A DNA stretch of 21,598 nucleotides from JBEKZQ01 sp049509675. Its GTDB lineage: Bacteria > Planctomycetota > Planctomycetia > Pirellulales > Thermoguttaceae. Within the stretch, counting starts at the first letter, position 1; each line of letters starts with the position of its first letter. The position numbers and the translations under genes were made by a program. The notes under the pieces were generated by a model. That model had not been told where the DNA came from, searched no databases, and worked only from the letters and a program-made list of their open reading frames with translations. This document shows positions 7,513 through 14,856 of the stretch, piece by piece. Location: assembly GCA_049509675.1 (NCBI GenBank), contig JBEKZQ010000193.1, positions 1-21,598 on the forward strand. Reading direction: 5' to 3'.

Positions 7513-8589
7513 CTACTTGTTGGTTGTGGGATTCGCGGTGCTCTCCAGAATGGCGCGGATCAACAACGGCCAGGCGATCGTGGCATCGCAATGCACCTCG
7601 GCAAAGCGGCCGCCTTCCTCGCGGCTGAGGAACTTTCCCCACGAAACGCCCTCGGAGTAGGTGCAGCCGCTCAGACCGCCCCAATGCACCGGTTCCGGGC
7701 AAATCCGCACCCCGTAGCGGAACCGCGGCAAGGGCAGTTTCGCGCCCAGCCGCATGTTGATGATGTCGTGGAACGGTCCGACCTGTTGGGCCCAGTTGCG
7801 CGGCACGCCGCCGCCAATCGTGAAAATGCCCAATCGCTTGGCCCGGCCGATCCGCTGCGTATAGTCGTACAGGTCGAGGAACGGGTTGAAGGGCGGGGCG
7901 TCGCCAAAGAACTCGCGCGGATTGCCCTCGCGGCCGGCCGTATACTTCTTGGCCAGGAAATGCGCCGCTACGTCCAGGCCCAACTCGGAATCGGTGAAGG
8001 CCGGAACGTAGACGGGCACGCCCCGCCGGGCGGCACAGCCCAAAATGCTGGGCATCTGGCCCTTCTCGACCAGCCGGCGGCCGATCGCCTGATTGAGTTG
8101 CCACGAGCAGATCGGCTGCGAGTAGTCCAACTGCTCCAGCACCTCGCTCACCACGGCCTGGGCATCCAAGAGATTGGACTCCATTTCCAGCGTGTCGTAG
8201 ACGCGATTGTAGCCCCACTGGTAAAGCTGCCGGTCGCTCACGCGCGGATCGTGCTTATAGTGCAGGCCGCCGATCGCCTCCGACAGGCCGTGGGCCATGA
8301 TGGCGCCGGTCGAGACCACGGCGTGGGCCAGGCCGGCGTCGAGCATTTCGCACAACACGCGGCCCATTTTGCCGATGGTCATCGCCCCCGAGACGGTCAC
8401 CACGATGGTACAGTCCGGATCTTCGGCCATGGCCCGCAGCACCTCGAACGCTTCGCCCAGTTCGCGGCCGCCGAAGGCCGTTTTGGACATCCGCGCCAAC
8501 AGCTCGGCAACCCCCCCGGCGCCGCGGACATCCAGCGATTCCAACGGCTCCAGGCCGTCGTCGCGGCCATCGTGCAAGACTCGACTCAT
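7513..8589 (-). CDS. Deoxyhypusine-synthase-like protein, probable polyamine (homospermidine-type) synthase
   Basis: 358 residues, the usual length for the deoxyhypusine synthase family. These NAD-dependent aminobutyl transferases pass the butylamine group of a polyamine to a lysine of eIF5A (eukaryotes and archaea) or to a free amine such as putrescine. The motif EGVSWGK (313-319) contains the Lys that forms the enzyme-imine intermediate in the family, here Lys319. NAD-site segments VSGAMTIGKMG (66-76) and VSTGAIMAHGL (92-102), and AFTDSELG (197-204), are also present. Bacteria lack eIF5A, and the divergent neighbour is homospermidine synthase, so a free-polyamine substrate is more likely than protein modification. 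The gene overlaps the ribosome-binding site of the DUF6786-like gene. The ribosome-binding site at its own start is weak. Confidence 0.85.
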   Translation of the reverse strand: MSRVLHDGRDDGLEPLESLDVRGAGGVAELLARMSKTAFGGRELGEAFEVLRAMAEDPDCTIVVTVSGAMTIGKMGRVLCEMLDAGLAHAVVSTGAIMAHGLSEAIGGLHYKHDPRVSDRQLYQWGYNRVYDTLEMESNLLDAQAVVSEVLEQLDYSQPICSWQLNQAIGRRLVEKGQMPSILGCAARRGVPVYVPAFTDSELGLDVAAHFLAKKYTAGREGNPREFFGDAPPFNPFLDLYDYTQRIGRAKRLGIFTIGGGVPRNWAQQVGPFHDIINMRLGAKLPLPRFRYGVRICPEPVHWGGLSGCTYSEGVSWGKFLSREEGGRFAEVHCDATIAWPLLIRAILESTANPTTNK

Positions 8590-8629
8590 GGTACAAGACT
8601 CTCGGTCAGACCTTTACACAATAGACGCT

Positions 8630-8659
8630 ATTTCAGGGTACGGAGCGGTTCTTGTCAAG
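8630..8659 (-). promoter_or_regulatory. Possible promoter for the deoxyhypusine-synthase-like gene
   Basis: On the minus strand a perfect TTGACA (8654-8659) is followed after 18 bases by TGAAAT (8630-8635), about 40 bases before the start codon. Found by eye; the -10 matches 4 of 6. Confidence 0.4.
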
Positions 8660-8727
8660 CCACCGTCGGGTGACTCCTTGACCACAGGGCCGTTTCCCGG
8701 CAAAATGCAACTTTCGTAACCGTTCAT

Positions 8728-8740
8728 GGGGACTGTCCCC
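8728..8740. repeat. Short palindrome GGGGACTGTCCCC
   Basis: A 13-base odd palindrome (6-bp arms, 1-base centre) lies between the two divergent polyamine genes. An ATG at 8726 overlaps its edge and creates a spurious longer start for the homospermidine synthase gene. It resembles REP-type elements associated with Y1 transposases; that link is from general knowledge only. Confidence 0.5.
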
Positions 8741-8764
8741 TTCGGCCGCGCACAGGGTGACGAC

Positions 8765-10249
8765 ATGCTGCGTTTCCACGGCAAAGTGCTGTTTATCGGC
8801 TTTGGCGCGGTGGCCCGCTGCGCGCTGCCGGTGTTCGTCCAACGGATCTGCGTGCCCTTGGACCAAATCACGGTCCTGGAATTCGAGGACGTGGCCGGAC
8901 AATTGAAATCCTGGACCGAGCGCGGCGTGCGGTTCGTGCGCGAGCGGGTGACGCCCGAGAACCTGGGCGCGCTGCTGGGCCGACTGCTGTCGCCGGGCGA
9001 CTTGCTGATCGACCTGGCCTGGAACATCGATTGCTGCGAGATCCTCCAGTGGTGCCACGAGCGGGGCGTGTTGTACGTGAACACCTCGGTCGAGGTGTGG
9101 GATCCCTACGCCATTCCTGCCGAGCGGCATCCCACCGAGAAAACGCTGTACTTCCGGCACATGAAGATCCGGCAGATGACGGCCGCCTGGAGTCGCCCCG
9201 GACCGACCGCCGTCGTGGAGCACGGCGCGAATCCCGGGCTGATCTCGCATTGGACCAAGCAGGGGCTGATCGACCTGGCCCAGCGGCACCTGGAGGACAA
9301 CCGGCTCCCGCCCGCCGCGGCCGAGGAGTTGCGGCGCCTGCTCGACGAGCGGATCTTCAATCGCCTGGCCATGAAACTGGGCGTGAAAGTCATCCATTGC
9401 AGCGAACGCGACACGCAGCTTACCGACCGGCCCAGGGAAGTCGACGAGTTCGTCAACACCTGGAGCATCGAAGGCTTTCACGAAGAGGGGATCACCACGG
9501 CCGAGATGGGCTGGGGCACGCACGAAAAAGAACTGCCGCCGCTGGCCTATCAACATCCGCACGGGCCGCAGAACCAGATCTGCCTGGCCCGCATGGGCAT
9601 CAACACCTGGGTCCGCTCCTGGGTCCCCCATTTTCCGATCCTGGGAATGGTGGTGCGGCACGGCGAGGCGTTCACCATCTCGGACTTCCTCACGGTCCGC
9701 GAAGACGACAAGGCTGTGTACCGGCCCACGGTACACTATGCCTATTGCCCCTGCGACTCGGCCATCAGTTCCCTGCACGAATTGCGCTGCCGAGATTACA
9801 AGCTGCAGCCCAGACAGCGGATCCTCGCCGACGACATCATCAGCGGTTCGGACATCCTCGGGGCCTTGTTGATGGGCCATGCCTATAACGCCTGGTGGAC
9901 GGGCAGCGTGCTTTCCATCGAGGAGTCGCGACGGCTCGTGCCGCACCAGAATGCGACCACCATCCAGGTGGCGATTTCCGTGGTGGCCGCCGCCATGTGG
10001 ATGATCGAGCACCCGGACCGGGGCGTATGCGTGCCCGACGAATTGCCCCACGACTACATTTTGCCGATCGCCAATCCGTTCCTGGGAAAATGCCTGTCGC
10101 TGCCCTCCGACTGGACACCGCTCGGGCACAAGCCGCATTTCCGCGAGAGCCAATCGGACCGGGATCTTTCCGACCCCTGGCAGTTCAAGAATTTCCTGAT
10201 TGTCGACGGCTCCAGCGGCAACGGCGAGCACGACGCAAAGGGGAGATGA
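8765..10249 (+). CDS. hss: Homospermidine synthase (saccharopine-dehydrogenase fold)
   Basis: Forms sym-homospermidine from two putrescines (or putrescine and spermidine) in an NAD-dependent reaction in the cytoplasm. The 494-residue protein opens with a Rossmann nucleotide-binding motif (VLFIGFGAVA, 8-17). It continues with family segments DLLIDLAWNIDCCEILQWC, YVNTSVEVWDPY and VEHGANPGLISHW. Length and order match bacterial homospermidine synthase. I place the start at 8765 (MLRFHGKV, with AGGGTGA just upstream) rather than at 8726, because the 13 extra residues come from a palindromic repeat and the family begins just before the Rossmann strand. It is divergent from the deoxyhypusine-synthase-like gene. 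The ornithine decarboxylase that would make putrescine follows on the same strand. Confidence 0.92.
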   Translation: MLRFHGKVLFIGFGAVARCALPVFVQRICVPLDQITVLEFEDVAGQLKSWTERGVRFVRERVTPENLGALLGRLLSPGDLLIDLAWNIDCCEILQWCHERGVLYVNTSVEVWDPYAIPAERHPTEKTLYFRHMKIRQMTAAWSRPGPTAVVEHGANPGLISHWTKQGLIDLAQRHLEDNRLPPAAAEELRRLLDERIFNRLAMKLGVKVIHCSERDTQLTDRPREVDEFVNTWSIEGFHEEGITTAEMGWGTHEKELPPLAYQHPHGPQNQICLARMGINTWVRSWVPHFPILGMVVRHGEAFTISDFLTVREDDKAVYRPTVHYAYCPCDSAISSLHELRCRDYKLQPRQRILADDIISGSDILGALLMGHAYNAWWTGSVLSIEESRRLVPHQNATTIQVAISVVAAAMWMIEHPDRGVCVPDELPHDYILPIANPFLGKCLSLPSDWTPLGHKPHFRESQSDRDLSDPWQFKNFLIVDGSSGNGEHDAKGR

Positions 10250-10286
10250 GCCGTAATGACATCCGCACTTGCCGAGCCACTGGGCC

Positions 10287-10352
10287 ACACTAGCCCGAAG
10301 CGCAAGCGAGGGACCGATAACGCCTACCCTCGCTTGCGCTTCGGGCTAGTGT
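10287..10352. repeat. Perfect 26-bp inverted repeat (interspersed hairpin element)
   Basis: Arms 10287-10312 and 10327-10352 are perfect reverse complements (26 bp) around a 14-base loop. The core is tagcccgaagcgcaagcgag. It sits between the homospermidine synthase stop and the ornithine decarboxylase start. As RNA it would form a very stable hairpin that could end transcription or protect message ends; this is inference. Confidence 0.9.
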
Positions 10353-10388
10353 TGGGGTAATATGTGAGCGCAACCCAAGGAGAACCAC

Positions 10389-11528
10389 ATGATCGCCGGC
10401 ACACGACTGCGAAAACTGGCCCAGCAGCACGGTACGCCGCTGTTCGTGGTGGATCATGCCGAGGTGCGGCGGAACTACAAGCGGTTCAAGCGATGTTTGC
10501 CCCGCGTGCAGGCCTACTATGCGGTAAAGGCCAATCCCGATCCGGCGATCGTCAAGACGCTCTACGAGGCGGGCGCCAGCTTCGACGTGGCCTCCATGCC
10601 CGAGTTCCTGATCGTTTTCGACAACATCAAGGACCTGCCGGACCAGCAGCGGCAGGACTTCATTTGGGACAAGATCATCTATGCCAACCCGATCAAGGCC
10701 ACGGAAACCCTGGAGCAACTTGACCAGTACAAGCCGCTGGTCACGTACGACAACACGGACGAGATCCGCAAGATCCGCCGTCATGCCCCGCACGCCGGAC
10801 TGGCGTTGCGGATCAGGGTGCCCAATACGGGCGCCATGGTGGAGCTGTCGAGCAAGTTCGGGGCCGACCCCGGCGAGGCGGTGGACCTGATCCGGGCCGC
10901 TCACGACGCGGGCCTGGTCGTCGAGGGCCTGAGCTTCCACGTCGGCAGCCAGACGACGAACTTCGAGAACTTCGTGCAAGCCCTGCAATTGGCGGCGGGC
11001 GTCTTCAAGGAGGCCGTGCTGCGGGGCTTCAACAAGCTGAACCTGCTGGACATCGGCGGCGGCTTTCCCGCTCCCTATCACGAAAACGTCCGCCCCCTGG
11101 AAGAACTGGCCGAAGTCCTCAACCCCGAGTTCGACCGCCTCTTTCCCAAGCACATCGAGATCCTGGCCGAGCCGGGCCGCTTCCTGGTGGCGACCGCCGC
11201 CACCTCGATCGTCAAGATCATCGGCACCGCCGTGCGCGACGGCAAACGCTGTTACTATGTCGACGACGGCGTCTATCACACCTTCTCGGGAATCATCTTC
11301 GATCACTGCCAGTATCATTTGAAGTCGCTGAAGGCCGGGCCGACCCAGCTTTGTTCCGTTTTCGGGCCGACCTGCGACGCCCTGGACACGATCTCGCTGG
11401 CCGAATCGCTGCCCGAGCTAAAGATGGGCGACCTGCTGTACAGCGAGCACATCGGCGCCTACAGCCACGCCTCGTCCACGCATTTCAACGGTTTCCCGCC
11501 GGCAAAGGTGCTGCACGTGAATCAGTAA
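10389..11528 (+). CDS. PLP-dependent ornithine (diamino acid) decarboxylase, alanine-racemase fold
   Basis: 379 residues. Decarboxylates ornithine to putrescine with pyridoxal phosphate; this is the eukaryotic-type (group IV) fold. The PLP lysine is Lys47 in YYAVKANPD. HVGSQ (184-188), GGGFP (223-227) and EPGRF (261-265) bind the cofactor phosphate. FGPTCDALD (325-333) carries the catalytic Cys329 and the Asp330 that selects diamine substrates. GAYSHASSTHFNGF (356-369) completes the site. The pattern fits ornithine or lysine/ornithine decarboxylase better than diaminopimelate or carboxynorspermidine decarboxylase. A strong ribosome-binding site (AAGGAG) lies 7 bases before the ATG. Next to homospermidine synthase, it would provide putrescine. 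Only 4 bases separate its stop from that of the convergent gene. Confidence 0.92.
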   Translation: MIAGTRLRKLAQQHGTPLFVVDHAEVRRNYKRFKRCLPRVQAYYAVKANPDPAIVKTLYEAGASFDVASMPEFLIVFDNIKDLPDQQRQDFIWDKIIYANPIKATETLEQLDQYKPLVTYDNTDEIRKIRRHAPHAGLALRIRVPNTGAMVELSSKFGADPGEAVDLIRAAHDAGLVVEGLSFHVGSQTTNFENFVQALQLAAGVFKEAVLRGFNKLNLLDIGGGFPAPYHENVRPLEELAEVLNPEFDRLFPKHIEILAEPGRFLVATAATSIVKIIGTAVRDGKRCYYVDDGVYHTFSGIIFDHCQYHLKSLKAGPTQLCSVFGPTCDALDTISLAESLPELKMGDLLYSEHIGAYSHASSTHFNGFPPAKVLHVNQ

Positions 11529-11532
11529 TGCG

Positions 11533-12507
11533 TCAATAATTTGGCGTGGGCGGGCGATACTGGCCCATGTCGATCGACCGGAACCAGGCCAGCGTCCGCG
11601 CAAGGCCCTCGCGCAACGGAACGGCCGGACTCCACTTCAATCGCGCTTGGGCCAGCGCGATGTCGGGCCGCCGCTGGGCCGGATCGTCGGCCGGCAAGGG
11701 CTGAAACACCAGCCGCGAGCAGGCACCGGTCAATTCCACGACCAATTCCGCCAACTGGCGGATCGTGAACTCCTCGGGATTGCCCAGGTTCACCGGCCCA
11801 ATGAAGTCGTCCGGCCCGTCCATCATGCGGATCATGCCCTCCACCAACTCATCGCGGTAACAGAACGAGCGGGTTTGCGAGCCGTCGCCGAAAAGGGTGA
11901 GGTCCTCGCCCCGCAGGGCCTGGCGGATGAAGTTCGAGATGACCCGGCCGTCGTAGGGGTGCATGCGCGGGCCGTAGGTATTGAAGATCCGCACGATGCG
12001 GATGTTGACCTGGTTGGCGCGGCGGTAATCCATGAAGATGGTTTCGGCCGCCCGCTTCCCCTCGTCGTAACACGCGCGGGGCCCGATCGGATTGACCGAG
12101 CCGCGGTAGCTCTCCGGTTGCGGATGGACCTGCGGATCGCCATAGACCTCGCTGGTCGAGGCCTGCAAGACCTTGGCGCGGCAGCGCTTGGCCATGCCCA
12201 GCACGTGGATCGCCCCCAGCACCGAGGTCTTCATGGTCTTGATGGGGTTGTACTGGTAATGGCCGGGGGCGGCCGGGCAGGCCAGATTGTAAATCTCGTC
12301 CACTTCCAGCCAGAGGGGCAAGGTGATGTCGTGGCGGATCAACTCGAAATTGGGCCGGCCCAACAGGTGGTCGATGTTCGATTTCTGGCTGGTGAAGAAG
12401 TTATCGAGGCAGATGACGTCGTGGCCCTGCTCGACAAGCCGCTCGCACAGATGGGAACCGAGGAAACCGGCCCCCCCGGTCACAAGAATCCGTTTTCGCC
12501 AGCCCAC
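11533..12507 (-). CDS. uxs: UDP-glucuronate decarboxylase (UDP-xylose synthase)
   Basis: 324 residues, typical length. Converts UDP-glucuronate to UDP-xylose, NAD-dependent, for surface polysaccharide or glycan synthesis. It is an extended short-chain dehydrogenase: GGAGFLGSH (11-19) binds NAD, and the catalytic set is STSE (117-120) with Tyr147 and Lys151 in CYDEGK. NLACPAAPGHYQYNPIKT and RIFNTYGPRMHP are segments seen in UXS rather than in epimerases. The start is GTG with AAAGGA upstream. No glycosyltransferase genes lie near, so the polysaccharide it serves is unknown. Its link to the polyamine genes is probably only positional. Confidence 0.92.
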   Translation of the reverse strand: MGWRKRILVTGGAGFLGSHLCERLVEQGHDVICLDNFFTSQKSNIDHLLGRPNFELIRHDITLPLWLEVDEIYNLACPAAPGHYQYNPIKTMKTSVLGAIHVLGMAKRCRAKVLQASTSEVYGDPQVHPQPESYRGSVNPIGPRACYDEGKRAAETIFMDYRRANQVNIRIVRIFNTYGPRMHPYDGRVISNFIRQALRGEDLTLFGDGSQTRSFCYRDELVEGMIRMMDGPDDFIGPVNLGNPEEFTIRQLAELVVELTGACSRLVFQPLPADDPAQRRPDIALAQARLKWSPAVPLREGLARTLAWFRSIDMGQYRPPTPNY

Positions 12508-12579
12508 AGTAGCAGATCCTTTCAGTGAATTGCTTGGTTCGTATCGGTTCGATTCTTACGGGGGAGAGAAGGAGAGAAC

Positions 12580-12593
12580 GGGGATAAGTCCAA
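12580..12593 (+). repeat. Short dispersed repeat ggggataagtccaa, copy 1
   Basis: A 14-base sequence found again exactly at 19008-19021. Both copies lie just upstream of minus-strand genes (uxs here, the secreted-protein gene there). Confidence 0.55.
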
Positions 12594-12635
12594 CAGTGAC
12601 ACGTTTTGTACGGGTCGCTGGTGCAGCCGTAGCGA

Positions 12636-13040
12636 CTATTGCTCCTCCTCTTTCGCCTCCTCGAGTTCCTCGGCGGGTACCCAAACAACCTTGCCATCCC
12701 TCCAGATCGCCATGGGCAAGCCCATCTGCTTGTGGCGCTTGACCTCATCCTGCACTGCCTCGCGGAGGGCCTCGACAACCACGTTCGGGTCCGATAGTAT
12801 CTCCGAGATGTCGCGTTTCGGTTCAGCGGCCACGTGCTCGTTGTGCCGCTCGGCAACATCATGTTCACCCGACGCATGACGCTTGCCGAGAATGGCATAG
12901 ACGTCGTCAAGGGTTGGTTTCTTTGGCCCGTCATTGACCTGCCGAATCTCGACCTCGACTTCACAGAGATCGGGCAGGTCCACTTTTTCGGTCGGTCGGA
13001 ATACGCCGTTCTCGTAGATCGCGTGTACTGTCGCGGTCAT
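12636..13040 (-). CDS. DUF104 (AF2212-like) protein with extra C-terminal module
   Basis: 134 residues. The first 33 residues (TATVHAIYENGVFRP, then VEVEI) match the DUF104/AF2212-like fold, small beta-proteins usually annotated as VapB-like antitoxins. The rest is a charged linker followed by VVVEALREAVQDEVKRHKQM and IWRDGKVVWVPAEEL (117-129). The latter recalls a module seen alone in small planctomycete proteins (RHKxxGxxxxVWRDGKVV-like), from memory. No toxin gene adjoins it, so an antitoxin role is doubtful. The start has a good site (AAGGAG) 7 bases upstream. It lies 65 bases after the CBS-domain gene on the same strand and may be transcribed with it. The C-terminus is unusually acidic (EELEEAKEEEQ). 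Confidence 0.75.
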   Translation of the reverse strand: MTATVHAIYENGVFRPTEKVDLPDLCEVEVEIRQVNDGPKKPTLDDVYAILGKRHASGEHDVAERHNEHVAAEPKRDISEILSDPNVVVEALREAVQDEVKRHKQMGLPMAIWRDGKVVWVPAEELEEAKEEEQ

Positions 13041-13105
13041 CGCTTCGCTCCTTTCATCTCATTCCAAAGGTAATGGAATCATGGCCAAGGGGTTCGGACT
13101 CCAAT

Positions 13106-14404
13106 TCAGGCCGTCTGCTGTTGCGGCGCAGTGAGCACTTCGATGCGCAGCCGCTCGATGCGCCGCCGCGTGGCCTCCAGGACCGTGATCCGCACGTTCT
13201 TCCAGGAAAGCTGCTCGCCCACCACGGGAATGTGCCCCAACTCGCTGAACACGAATCCGCCGATGGTGTCGAAGTCGGCGTCCTCGGGCAGTTCCAGGCC
13301 CAGCCGCTCGTTGATTTCGTCGACGTGGACGCGGCCCAGGACCTCGCAGGCGCCGTCGTCCAGCGTGCGGATTCCTTCGACCAGGGCGCCGTCGTATTCG
13401 TCGCCAATCTCGCCCACGATCTCTTCCAATACGTCTTCCATCGTGACCAGGCCCGAGACCCCTCCATATTCGTCCAACACCACGGCCATGTGGTGCCGCC
13501 CGCGCTGAAACTCCTGCAACAGGGCATCGACCGGCTTGGTCTCGGGCACGAACATCGGCTCGCGCAGCAGGCGGGTCCAGGGCTCGACGCGTTGCTCGGG
13601 CGGCTTGGCCAATTCGGGCAGCAGGTCCTTGATGTGCAACAGTCCCACGATGTCGTCGCGATTCTTGCCGAAAACGGGGATCCGCGTGTGGCCCGCCTGG
13701 ATCACGAAATCCAGCACTTCCGGCCAGGACAGCGAAGAAGGCATGGAGACCATGTCGGTGCGCGGCATCATGATCTGCGAGACGTCGACGTCGCCGAGTT
13801 GGATGACCCCCTCGATCATTTCGCGGGCCTCCTCTTCCAGCAAGCCCTCGCGGTGGCCTTCGGTGACGATGGTGCGGATGTCGTCCTCGAACGATTCTTC
13901 GTCCGGGGTTTGCTCCAGCCGGCCGGCCAGGCGGTGGAGCACGGTATCGAGGAAGCGGGCGGCGGCCACCAGGGGCAGCAGCAGCCAGGCCATGGCCCGC
14001 CACAGCGGCCAGGTGTAGTACAAGAATGGGTCGGCCCACAAGCGGGCGATCGACCAGGGGAGCCAGATCGCCGCGGCGAGCAACAAGAGGATGGCGCCCA
14101 CGGCGCCGGAGGCGAGCCAAGGCCAATCGGCCGGCGGCTGGGCGTCCTGCCAGCGCGCCCGGCCCCAGACCGCCGCGCCCAGGACGAAGGCCGCAATGGC
14201 CGCCACCTGCACGGTAGCCAGGGTCAGGCCCACCTCGTTGCGCTGCCGCAGGATCTGGCCCAGCCGGCCGGCCGCACGACGCCGCTCGGCTAACTCCTGC
14301 AGTTCATGGGGCGAGAACTCGATGAGCGAGCGGGCCGCCGTCGCCGCCAGGCACACGATACACGCAGCCCCCACCGCCATCCAAAATGCCGCCACTGGCG
14401 TCAC
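13106..14404 (-). CDS. HlyC/CorC-family CBS-domain membrane protein
   Basis: 432 residues; a predicted membrane protein of the CNNM/CorC/TlyC group, linked to magnesium or cobalt efflux in other bacteria. The N-terminal part has hydrophobic spans (about 5-22, 62-80, 97-117, 137-150), fitting the CNNM transmembrane domain. Two CBS domains follow, at about 213-265 (MMPRTDMVSM, HTRIPVFGKNRDDIVGLLHI) and 280-335 (MAVVLDEYGGVSGLVTMEDV). The C-terminal CorC_HlyC domain is at about 345-425 (FDTIGGFVFSELGHIP). The start is GTG in GTGA, which overlaps the ybeY stop TGA, so translation is coupled. Ybe/CorC neighbours are common in bacteria. The exact ion is unknown. Confidence 0.9.
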   Translation of the reverse strand: MTPVAAFWMAVGAACIVCLAATAARSLIEFSPHELQELAERRRAAGRLGQILRQRNEVGLTLATVQVAAIAAFVLGAAVWGRARWQDAQPPADWPWLASGAVGAILLLLAAAIWLPWSIARLWADPFLYYTWPLWRAMAWLLLPLVAAARFLDTVLHRLAGRLEQTPDEESFEDDIRTIVTEGHREGLLEEEAREMIEGVIQLGDVDVSQIMMPRTDMVSMPSSLSWPEVLDFVIQAGHTRIPVFGKNRDDIVGLLHIKDLLPELAKPPEQRVEPWTRLLREPMFVPETKPVDALLQEFQRGRHHMAVVLDEYGGVSGLVTMEDVLEEIVGEIGDEYDGALVEGIRTLDDGACEVLGRVHVDEINERLGLELPEDADFDTIGGFVFSELGHIPVVGEQLSWKNVRITVLEATRRRIERLRIEVLTAPQQQTA

Positions 14405-14847
14405 GAAAGTCTCCCTTGGGGATTATCGATGCCACAGCGGGCCAGGCACGCGCGCTCGCGCCGCCGCATGCGGACCCGATCGGCCGCGGTCGCATCGTCG
14501 TAACCGGCCAGGTGCAACGTTCCATGAACCACGTACAGCAAGAGTTCCTCGGCGGGCGTCCAGCCAAACTCGGCGGCCACGCGGCGGGCCGTTTCGGCGC
14601 TGACCACCACTTCGCCTTCCAGGCACTGGTCCGTTCGCTCCAAGAGGAAGCTCAAAACGTCGGTCGCTCCTTCGTGCCCCAGGAACCGTCGGTTCAGCCG
14701 GCCGATCGTGGCATCGTCGACCACGGCCAGGCTGATCCGCGCCTCGGGCAGCCCCGTTTCTGCCAAGGCGACGCGTACCGCCTCCTCAAGCCGCTCTTCT
14801 TCCAGCGGCAATTGCGTCTGCTGGTTGGCAACGTCAACGGTGATCAT
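14401..14847 (-). CDS. ybeY: YbeY endoribonuclease / rRNA maturation factor, third metal ligand Asp
   Basis: 148 residues. YbeY is a single-strand-specific metallo-endoribonuclease needed for 16S rRNA 3' maturation and ribosome quality control. The metal site in the family is H-G-x-L-H-x-x-G-Y-D-H. Here it reads HGTLHLAGYDD, with His108, His112 and Asp118, so the third histidine is replaced by aspartate. ATDVLSF (61-67) is the other conserved block. The gene starts 9 bases after the stop of the 7TMR-HD gene, with no clear ribosome-binding site, and overlaps the following gene by 4 bases. This order (phoH, HD gene, ybeY, corC-like) supports the assignment despite the odd ligand. Confidence 0.92.
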   Translation of the reverse strand: MITVDVANQQTQLPLEEERLEEAVRVALAETGLPEARISLAVVDDATIGRLNRRFLGHEGATDVLSFLLERTDQCLEGEVVVSAETARRVAAEFGWTPAEELLLYVVHGTLHLAGYDDATAADRVRMRRRERACLARCGIDNPQGRLS

Positions 14848-14856
14848 CGAGTCGCG

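Noticed and set aside
8633..10288. 551-residue minus-strand frame opposite homospermidine synthase
   Set aside because: Shadow frame. The plus strand encodes a well-conserved enzyme.
10290..11318. 342-residue minus-strand frame ending in LARSASEG-like peptide
   Set aside because: Its N-terminal or C-terminal repeat peptide is just translation of the interspersed hairpin; the plus strand encodes ornithine decarboxylase.
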